Shown: positions 57,464 to 64,000 of the stretch, one piece after another
Layout: each line of letters opens with the position of its first letter
Position numbering within the stretch: position 1 is the stretch's first letter
Origin: Rhizobium terrae
GTDB taxonomy: Bacteria; Pseudomonadota; Alphaproteobacteria; Rhizobiales; Rhizobiaceae
DNA length: 64,000 nucleotides
Reading direction: 5' to 3'
NCBI RefSeq assembly: GCF_003425685.1
Contig: NZ_QJKM01000001.1
Coordinates: 54,920-118,919, forward strand
Position numbers and translations under genes: made by a program
The notes under the pieces: model-generated
The model's database searches: none
What the model saw: only the letters and a program-made list of their open reading frames with translations
What the model was told of the DNA's origin: nothing

Positions 57464-58237
57464 ATGACGAAGATAATTTCCACGCATTCGTATCGCGGCG
57501 GCACCGGCAAATCGAACTTGACGGCCAATCTTGCCGCCGGCTTGTCGCTGCGCGGCCATAGGGTTGGTGTCGTCGACACCGATATCCAGTCGCCGGGCAT
57601 CCACACGCTCTTCAAGGTCGATCCGCATGCGCTGCGTTTCACGCTCAACGATTATCTTTGGGGCAAATGCGGCGTCGCCGAAACGGCGCTGGACGTCACG
57701 GCCGGCGTGGTCGATGGCATCGGCCGCGAGATTGTTCCGGACGGCGGCAAGGTCTATCTCGTCCCATCCAGTATCAAAACCGGCGAAATTGCGCGCATCC
57801 TCAAGGAAAAATACGACGTCGAGGATCTCAACACCGGCTTTCACGATCTCTGCAGCGAACTTGAGCTTGATTATCTGCTGATCGATACGCACCCGGGCGT
57901 GAACGAGGAAACCCTTCTCTCCATCGCCATTTCCGATACGCTGATGCTGCTGTTGCGTCCCGATATTCAGGATTATCAGGGAACGGCCGTGACGCTTGAA
58001 CTGGCTCGCAAGCTCGAAGTGCCGCAGCTGCTTCTGGTCGTCAACAAGGTGCTGGAGAGCTTCGATTTCCGCGAATTGTCGCAACGGGTTTTTGCGAGTT
58101 ACCGCACGCCCGTCGCCGCCGTCCTGCCCCTGTCGACGGAACTGGTTCAGATCGGCAGCACCGGCCTGGTTCGCGCCATCCATCCCGAACACGCCTTTTC
58201 GGAAGGGATCGAAGCGATCCTGGATGCGATCGAATAG
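57464..58237 (+). CDS. MinD/ParA-like ATPase
   Basis: The 257-residue P-loop ATPase has HSYRGGTGKSNLTANLAAGLS. The deviant Walker A carries Arg where KGGxGKS has the signature lysine, a variant found in a distinct MinD-like subfamily. The VDTDIQSPG segment matches Walker A', and DYLLIDTHPG matches Walker B. Such ATPases position complexes on membranes or nucleoids. It closes the four-gene plus-strand block and is convergent with the second kinase gene. Confidence 0.85.
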   Translation: MTKIISTHSYRGGTGKSNLTANLAAGLSLRGHRVGVVDTDIQSPGIHTLFKVDPHALRFTLNDYLWGKCGVAETALDVTAGVVDGIGREIVPDGGKVYLVPSSIKTGEIARILKEKYDVEDLNTGFHDLCSELELDYLLIDTHPGVNEETLLSIAISDTLMLLLRPDIQDYQGTAVTLELARKLEVPQLLLVVNKVLESFDFRELSQRVFASYRTPVAAVLPLSTELVQIGSTGLVRAIHPEHAFSEGIEAILDAIE

Positions 58238-58242
58238 AGCAT

Positions 58243-58259
58243 GGACGGCCTTGCCGTCC
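58243..58259. terminator. Hairpin between convergent mind-like and kinase genes
   Basis: GGACGGC (58243-58249) and GCCGTCC (58253-58259) form a perfect 7-base stem with a 3-base loop in the short gap between convergent genes. There is no clear T-run, so it is only a possible terminator. Confidence 0.4.
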
Positions 58260-58272
58260 GCCGGCCGGCAGA

Positions 58273-59691
58273 TCAGCTTTCGAATATTGCCTGTGCGAAA
58301 GCATCGACGCTCGCAATCCGCGCGTTGCGATCGAACCGCAAGGCAGCCTGGATTGCGCTCCAGGCATCGGGATCGAGATCGACGATCGGTTCCGGGGTCA
58401 ACTCCAGCAGCTGTGCATCGACGCCGGATTTCATCGCGAACGGATGAAAACCCATGAACATCTGGTAGGCGATGCAGCCGAGCGCATAGATGTCGTCGCG
58501 CGGGTCGCGCGGGGCGTTGGCGAACATTTCCGGGCTGGCATAGGCCACCGTCAACGCTTCCAGCGTGCCGACATTAAAACTTCCGAGATTGCCGGCCGTG
58601 GCAAGCCCGAAATCGATGAGCTTCACCTGGCGGTCCTCGCCGACGAAAATATTGCCGGGCTTGAGGTCTGAATGGATCACGCCATTGGCGTGGGCATAGG
58701 CCAGACCTGCGCAGATGCCCTTGAGGATCGGCGCGATGAGGCCGACCGGCATCTGCTGGCCGGTGGACGTGGCAAGCAGGCGGTTGAGCGGCTTGCCGGT
58801 CAGAAGCTCCATGACGATGAACACTTCCGACTTGTCGCGGTCAAAATCGTACACCGTCGCTATATTCGGATGAGCGAGGCTCTGGGATTTTCTGGCTTCC
58901 GCTTCCAATGTCCTCAATGCATTGGAATTGGCGCGGAATTCGTCGTTCAGGAGCTTCAGCGCCACATAAGGCTGGGCGCTGCCCGCTTCGAGCCTGCGCC
59001 GGTCGACAGCGCTGTAGACGATGCCCATGCCGCCGCGTCCGACCTCGCTGTCGAGGATGAAACGATCCCGAAGGATCGAGCCGATCCCGGCGCGCTGTGC
59101 GCTGGCGTCGCCGAGCTTGCCGAGCGGGGCGCCTTCCGTTGCCCCGTTGCGCACGGCCTTTTTGGCAGCGGAGCGGAAGCGGACGCTGCGATAACTGCCG
59201 AGCAGGCCGTCGAGCGCATCATTGCGCCGTGATCCGCCGTCGTCCACGCGCTCGCCGCCGCGCCGGCCCTTGTAGTCGCCAATCAGGTCGGAGAGCACCG
59301 CATCTTCGACCCGGCTGCGCAATTCGTCGAACTTCGGCAGGGCATTGCCAGCCGATATGACCGTGACAGGCGGCAGGACGCCAGGCGCTCGATCCTCGGG
59401 CAGGGGAGGTTGAGGCGAAACGGGTGCGGTCGCCTCCGGCGCCGGCCTTGCCGTGGGCCAATCGGGCGATGGCACGAAAGCATGGGGGACGGTATCTTCG
59501 TCGAATATATCGTCTGCGACGGATAGGGAGGTCGGTGCCCCAGCCGGAAGCGCCGAAAGCAGGATTTGGGCGATATCAAGCGGCAGTCTGCCAGTTTCCA
59601 TCCCATCCGTCACCGCGCGTCGCGCTGCCTCGGCATCGGCCTCGGATCTCAATTGCGCCACCAGTGCGTCAAAGGTCAGGCGGCCGGTCAC
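58273..59691 (-). CDS. Second T6SS-associated Ser/Thr protein kinase
   Basis: The 472-residue soluble kinase has a C-terminal catalytic domain: GRGGMGIV (218-225), ATP lysine Lys246, catalytic loop HSDLKPGN (340-347) and intact DFG (360-362). The N-terminal ~200 residues are unlike known sensor domains. The GTG at 59691 is used here. The frame stays open upstream to 59769, where a CTG overlaps the activator stop as CTGA; the extension reads LRFFQGKSRR... and may be coding. With the DFN-type kinase near pppA, the locus encodes two kinases. Confidence 0.87.
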   Translation of the reverse strand: MTGRLTFDALVAQLRSEADAEAARRAVTDGMETGRLPLDIAQILLSALPAGAPTSLSVADDIFDEDTVPHAFVPSPDWPTARPAPEATAPVSPQPPLPEDRAPGVLPPVTVISAGNALPKFDELRSRVEDAVLSDLIGDYKGRRGGERVDDGGSRRNDALDGLLGSYRSVRFRSAAKKAVRNGATEGAPLGKLGDASAQRAGIGSILRDRFILDSEVGRGGMGIVYSAVDRRRLEAGSAQPYVALKLLNDEFRANSNALRTLEAEARKSQSLAHPNIATVYDFDRDKSEVFIVMELLTGKPLNRLLATSTGQQMPVGLIAPILKGICAGLAYAHANGVIHSDLKPGNIFVGEDRQVKLIDFGLATAGNLGSFNVGTLEALTVAYASPEMFANAPRDPRDDIYALGCIAYQMFMGFHPFAMKSGVDAQLLELTPEPIVDLDPDAWSAIQAALRFDRNARIASVDAFAQAIFES

Positions 59692-59765
59692 GAAGGCCCG
59701 CAGAGCGCCTTCGGCCCCGACCGCCTCATCCGCTGATCCGCGGCGTGATTTGCCCTGGAAGAATC

Positions 59766-61406
59766 TCAGTTTTCCGCTCTTTCGAAATCATTGCGCATGG
59801 AGGTGCCGGGACGGCGAATGTCATACCGGTTAAGTTTCTCGACGATGGTGCGGCGACTGACTTTCAGGTTGCGAGCCGCATGGCTTTGGTTCCAGTTGGC
59901 TTCCCTAAGCTTCGTCTCGATCACCAGCGCCTCGTATAATCCCACAATTGTCTTCAGGTCGCCATCGGGAATGAAGCCAGGCAAACGCAGGTTCTGCTCT
60001 TCGCGAAAACCGCCGACCTCCGGCGGGAGGTGCTGCGGGCCGATCTGCTGGCCCTTATTGACGAGCAGTACGGCCCTTTCGAGAATGTTCTTCAGCTCGC
60101 GCACATTGCCGGGATAGCTCCAGCGCAACAAGGCATTCAGCGCCTCGGCCGATAGCGCCGCCGCCTCGCGGCTGCCGGATGCTTCCTTCAGAAAATGGTC
60201 GATGAGGCCTGGGATATCCGACGGCCGCTCGCGCAGCGGCGGCACCACGATCGGGAAAACATTGAGGCGGTAATAGAGATCCTTGCGAAATTCGCCGCGC
60301 TCGATCTTCTCTTCCAGGTTGACATTGGTAGCCGCGACGATGCGCACATCCACGTGTTCGGTTCTGGTCGAGCCGACCCGTCGCACCTCGCCTTCCTGCA
60401 GAAGCCTCAGCACCTTGGCCTGCAGGCCAAGCGGCATGTCGCCCACTTCGTCGAGAAACAGCGTGCCGCCATGGGCTTCATGGGCAAGGCCGGCCTTGTT
60501 GCCGACGGCGCCGGTGAAGGCGCCGCGGACATGGCCGAACAATTCGCTCTCCAGCAGGCTTTCGGGCAGGGCCGCGCAGTTCTGCGCGATGAAGGGGCGC
60601 TCGGCTCTCTCGCTGGAAAGATGGATGTAATTTGCCATCATTTCCTTGCCGGTGCCGGTTTCGCCGCGCAGCAGGATCGGAACCGACGAGACGGCTGCCC
60701 GCTCGATCAGGTCGAATATCTTTTCGATCGGCGGACTATTGCCGATCATTCCCTTCGGTTTGGACGACTTCGTTCTGGACTTACTGAGAAGGCGCGTGTT
60801 TTCCTGCAACAGTTCCTCGTTCATGCGCCCAAGCTGCTTGATCAGGCGCTGGTTCTCCTCGAAGAGCCGCGCATTGAGGATTGCCGCCGCAGCATGCGCC
60901 GCAAGTCCTTGAAGCGGTCTGATGAGCGATTTCGGCAGCCCGCCGCGTTCACGGATATTGACGAGCTGCAGCGTTCCGATCGTCTCCTCCCCGTCCACGA
61001 ACAGCGGCATGATCACCAGCGAGCGGGAGCGGAAACCGATCGCCTTGTCCATCTCGCGGATGGCGGAAAAATCGAATCCGGGCGCATTGTCGATATCCGC
61101 GACGTTGACGATCGTCGCCGTCGAGACCGCGAAGGTGGCGGGATCGCGCAGGTTCGGCGTCAGCGACTTATCGTAGAGGGCGATGCGGTTGTCGGCCTGA
61201 TTGGTGCTGGTAATGCCGCGATAATTGAAGCAGACGCGGTGGAGATGGCGCGCCAGCCGGTCGAGCGTGAAGATGGCAGCACCTTCGGCATTGGAGAGCC
61301 TGAGCGCGGCTTCGAGAACATGCACGAGCAGTGCTTCGACCCGTCGCTCCTTGGCAAGCGTGATCGTCAGCTCGAGAAGGTTCTCGTAAATCGCCTCGCT
61401 GCTCAT
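59766..61406 (-). CDS. Sigma54-dependent T6SS activator (VasH-like, GAF-AAA-FIS)
   Basis: The 546-residue enhancer-binding protein has an N-terminal GAF domain (about residues 20-180), a coiled linker, and an AAA+ domain. The AAA+ domain has Walker A GETGTGKE (248-255), the sigma54-contact motif GAFTGA (295-300) and Walker B GGTLFLDE (313-320). A C-terminal FIS helix-turn-helix (QSHAARNLKVSRRTIVEKL) follows. The intact GAFTGA indicates activation of sigma54 promoters, probably for hcp/clpV and tss genes. GAF domains usually bind small ligands. It lies between clpV and the second kinase. Confidence 0.92.
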   Translation of the reverse strand: MSSEAIYENLLELTITLAKERRVEALLVHVLEAALRLSNAEGAAIFTLDRLARHLHRVCFNYRGITSTNQADNRIALYDKSLTPNLRDPATFAVSTATIVNVADIDNAPGFDFSAIREMDKAIGFRSRSLVIMPLFVDGEETIGTLQLVNIRERGGLPKSLIRPLQGLAAHAAAAILNARLFEENQRLIKQLGRMNEELLQENTRLLSKSRTKSSKPKGMIGNSPPIEKIFDLIERAAVSSVPILLRGETGTGKEMMANYIHLSSERAERPFIAQNCAALPESLLESELFGHVRGAFTGAVGNKAGLAHEAHGGTLFLDEVGDMPLGLQAKVLRLLQEGEVRRVGSTRTEHVDVRIVAATNVNLEEKIERGEFRKDLYYRLNVFPIVVPPLRERPSDIPGLIDHFLKEASGSREAAALSAEALNALLRWSYPGNVRELKNILERAVLLVNKGQQIGPQHLPPEVGGFREEQNLRLPGFIPDGDLKTIVGLYEALVIETKLREANWNQSHAARNLKVSRRTIVEKLNRYDIRRPGTSMRNDFERAEN

Positions 61407-61527
61407 CTCCCCGCTTCCCCGGTTGCGGTGCTCCGGACCATTCGCACATCAATTCCGCTGGCCCGCCGGTCTCTGCAATTTGCGGCAGCGCAAACGGCAA
61501 GGGCGGCCTTTCCATCATCCCTGCATA

Positions 61528-64000
61528 TCAGGTCAACGTGTAGGTGAAGCTACCGCTTTCGCTGACGCCGACATCGATTGCCGTATGAGCCTTGCCGTCC
61601 TCGCCCATGTTACTGAGCAGTTCAGTCGCCATCTCCGGCAGGATCGTCCGGTTGACGATATGGTCGATATTGCGTGCCCCGGTTTCAACCTCGGTGCAGC
61701 GCGCCGCGATCGCGGCCACCACCGCATCGTCATACGCAAACTGCATCTTCTGGCTTTCGCGCAGGCGCTTCCCCACTTTGTTGAGCTTGAGGCGGACGAT
61801 CTTTTCGAGCGGCGCGCCGATCAGCGGGTAGAAGGGGATGATCTGCATGCGGGCGAGAAGCGCCGGTTTGAAATGAGCCGACAGCGTCGGCCGGATCGCC
61901 TCGACCAGTTCCTTGACGCTCGGACGCTCTCCGCGGGTGCCGAGTTCGGTCAACAGGTCGGTAGCAAGGTTGGAGGTCAGCACGACGATCGTGTTCTTAA
62001 AATCGATCAGGCGACCTTCGCCATCCGACAATACGCCTTTGTCGAACACCTGATAGAAGACGTTCATGACTTCAAGGTCGGCCTTCTCGACTTCATCGAG
62101 CAGCACGACCGAATAGGGGCGCTGGCGCACGGCCTCGGTCAGCACGCCGCCTTCGCCGTAGCCGACATAACCGGGAGGCGAGCCGACGAGCTTGGAAACG
62201 GTATGTTTTTCCTGGAATTCCGACATGTTGATCGAGATCAGGAAACGTTCGCCGCCGAACAGTTGGTCGGCGATGGCCGTCGCCAGTTCGGTCTTGCCGA
62301 CACCCGACGGGCCGACGAACAGGAAGACGCCCATCGGCGCATCCGGGTTCTGCAGGCCGGCCTTGGAGACGCGGACACCGTGGTCGATCGCCTCGATGGC
62401 CTGATCCTGGCCGACGACGCGGGCACCGAGATTTTCGGCAAGCGTCAGGATCGATTGGGCCTCGTCCTTCACCATGTTGCCGAGCGGGATGCCGGTCCAT
62501 TCGGCGATGACCTGGCCGACGACCTCTTCGGTGACTTCGAAGGAGACGAGTGGATTGCCCTTCTGCAGCTTCTTGAGCTTGTCGGCAGCCTCACGGAATT
62601 CGGCGCGCAACGCATCGTGACCGATGCCGGCGGCTTCTTCCTCGGTTTCCTGCGTCTCCTGCTCGCCGCCGGCCGAAGGGGTCGGCGTCGTCTCGGCCAC
62701 AGGCTTGTCGCCCTCGAGCGAGAGGCCGAGCTTCGAGCGGATATCGAGGATCTGGTGCACCAGCGCCAGCTCTTCCTCGCGCTTTGAAACGAGACCGGCG
62801 ATTTCGGCTTCGAGCGCAACGATGTCCTGCTTGATCGCCTCGATGCGGGCATCGTCGGCACCGTGGTTGGAATGATGGTCGCGTTCCAGCGCGTCGAGCG
62901 CGCGCTTCTGTTCGGCGACGCGCTTCTGCTTGAGCTCGGTCGTCGGCGGCGTCGACGACAGCGACAGCTTTACGCGCGCGCAGGCGGTGTCGAGAACGTC
63001 GACCGCCTTGTCGGGCAATTGGCGTCCGGAAATATAGCGGGCCGACATCTTTGCGGCGGCCTCGACGGCGCTATCGCGGATGTAGACGCCATGCGCCTTT
63101 TCATAGGACTTGCGCAAGCCCCGCAGGATTGTGATCGCCTGTTCCGGACTCGGCTCGTCGAGCTTGACGAGCTGGAAGCGACGGGCAAGCGCCGGATCCT
63201 TTTCGAAATATTTCTTGTATTCGCTCCAGGTGGTGGCGGCAACGGTGCGCAGCTCGCCGCGGGCGAGCGCCGGCTTCAACAGGTTGGCCGCATCCGCACC
63301 GCCGGCCGCGCCGCCTGCACCGATCAGCATATGGGCTTCATCGATGAACAGCACGATCGGCTTCGGCGAGGCCTTGACCTCATCGATAATGCTCTTGAGG
63401 CGGTTTTCGAACTCGCCCTTCACACCCGCACCGGCCTGCAGCATACCGAGGTCGAGGCCGATCAGTTCGATATCCTTGAGGAAGTCGGGCACATCCCCTT
63501 CGGCGACCTTGAGTGCCAGACCTTCGACAACAGCGGTCTTGCCGACGCCCGGCTCGCCGACGCAGATCGGGTTATTCTTGCGGCGACGACCGAGAATGTC
63601 GATCATCTGTTGGATTTCGCGGTCGCGGCAGAAAACGGCGTCGATCTTGCCCTTGCGTGCCTGCTCGGTAAAGTTGGTGCAGAAGCGGGCGAGCGCGCTG
63701 TCGGCGTTGAGGCCGGGTGCCACGTCGCTCTTGCCGGCTTCGCCGCTGCGGGCGGCAGAGGCTGCGACAGTTTCCTGTGAGCCCTCGATAATGGCACTGA
63801 ATTCTACCTTGAACCGCGTATAGGTGATCGCTTCGAGGCCGTTCAGCCAACGGTCGTCGCCGAAGCGGTTCGGGCGGGCGAAGATAGTCGCAAAAAGTGC
63901 GCCGGATCGGGTCTGGTCGAGGGAGAGCTCGACGGAGCTGACGAGCCAGGCTTCGGTGAGCCATTCGATCAGCAGTGGCGAGAAGACCGGGCGGCCCTGG
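61528..64000 (-). CDS. clpV: T6SS ClpV AAA+ ATPase (partial, start outside window)
   Basis: The 3'-most 824 codons of clpV/tssH are present. Two AAA+ domains are visible: Walker A GEPGVGKT in the first and GPSGVGKT in the second, with the M-domain coiled coil between them (residues rich in Lys/Glu around KQKRVAEQKRALDALE). A short N-domain segment is present upstream, including RPVFSPLLIEWLTEAW. ClpV recycles contracted TssB/TssC sheaths. The start and any hcp gene before it lie beyond 64000. Confidence 0.93.
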   Translation of the reverse strand, partial: QGRPVFSPLLIEWLTEAWLVSSVELSLDQTRSGALFATIFARPNRFGDDRWLNGLEAITYTRFKVEFSAIIEGSQETVAASAARSGEAGKSDVAPGLNADSALARFCTNFTEQARKGKIDAVFCRDREIQQMIDILGRRRKNNPICVGEPGVGKTAVVEGLALKVAEGDVPDFLKDIELIGLDLGMLQAGAGVKGEFENRLKSIIDEVKASPKPIVLFIDEAHMLIGAGGAAGGADAANLLKPALARGELRTVAATTWSEYKKYFEKDPALARRFQLVKLDEPSPEQAITILRGLRKSYEKAHGVYIRDSAVEAAAKMSARYISGRQLPDKAVDVLDTACARVKLSLSSTPPTTELKQKRVAEQKRALDALERDHHSNHGADDARIEAIKQDIVALEAEIAGLVSKREEELALVHQILDIRSKLGLSLEGDKPVAETTPTPSAGGEQETQETEEEAAGIGHDALRAEFREAADKLKKLQKGNPLVSFEVTEEVVGQVIAEWTGIPLGNMVKDEAQSILTLAENLGARVVGQDQAIEAIDHGVRVSKAGLQNPDAPMGVFLFVGPSGVGKTELATAIADQLFGGERFLISINMSEFQEKHTVSKLVGSPPGYVGYGEGGVLTEAVRQRPYSVVLLDEVEKADLEVMNVFYQVFDKGVLSDGEGRLIDFKNTIVVLTSNLATDLLTELGTRGERPSVKELVEAIRPTLSAHFKPALLARMQIIPFYPLIGAPLEKIVRLKLNKVGKRLRESQKMQFAYDDAVVAAIAARCTEVETGARNIDHIVNRTILPEMATELLSNMGEDGKAHTAIDVGVSESGSFTYTLT

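Overview
The window looks like chromosomal or chromid DNA of a Rhizobiaceae alphaproteobacterium (Rhizobium, Neorhizobium or Agrobacterium type). The evidence is the GC-rich codon use, a complete rhizobial-style glycerol operon (glpR-glpD-glpS-glpT-glpP-glpQ-DUF2160-glpV), peptide-type ABC importers tied to sugar-acid enzymes, and an imp-type type VI secretion locus. No rRNA, tRNA, CRISPR array, transposase or integrase was recognised. The assignment rests on gene content and protein resemblance only; no database search was possible.

Layout. (1) 1-16032: a sugar-acid uptake and catabolism island. A plus-strand operon encodes two permeases, a double ATPase, two enolase-superfamily dehydratase-like proteins and an aldose-epimerase-like protein. 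A minus-strand operon encodes a solute-binding protein, two permeases, two ATPases and a DapA/NAL-family lyase. A FadR-type GntR regulator and a mannonate dehydratase (UxuA family) follow on the plus strand. Together they suggest import of an oligosaccharide or uronide, dehydration of aldonic or hexuronic acids to 2-keto-3-deoxy acids, and aldol cleavage. (2) 16221-22572: a HisKA_2-type membrane histidine kinase with a single-domain response regulator, a chemoreceptor adjoining a frameshifted di-heme cytochrome c peroxidase, and a small XRE regulator. (3) 22981-31387: the glycerol regulon, with a promoter before glpD that carries a perfect palindrome between its -35 and -10 boxes. (4) 31693-36764: CorA, a DUF808 membrane protein, a Na/Pi cotransporter with a PhoU-like tail, and a PstS-like phosphate-binding protein preceded by a Pho-box-like site; no pstCAB is present. 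(5) 37426-37701: a small amphi-Trp protein and a strong bidirectional terminator.

(6) 37792-64000: a type VI secretion system (T6SS). On the minus strand, in transcription order, lie clpV (cut by the window edge), a sigma54-dependent activator, a Ser/Thr kinase, then tssA, tssB, tssC, tssE, tssF, tssG, tagH (FHA), tssJ, tssK, tssL, tssM, tagF, pppA (PP2C) and a second Ser/Thr kinase. Most neighbours in the second half overlap by 1-8 bases. Between the first kinase and tssA sits a plus-strand block of four genes: a STAS anti-sigma antagonist, an RsbW-like ATPase, a coiled-coil protein, and a MinD/ParA-like ATPase. hcp, vgrG, PAAR and effector genes are not in the window.

The main candidate for a novel system is this four-gene block inside the T6SS locus. 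It could couple a partner switch to positioning or licensing of the secretion machine. Next in interest are the complementary motif losses in the two glycerol-transporter ATPases and the pairing of a PstS-like protein with a Na/Pi symporter.
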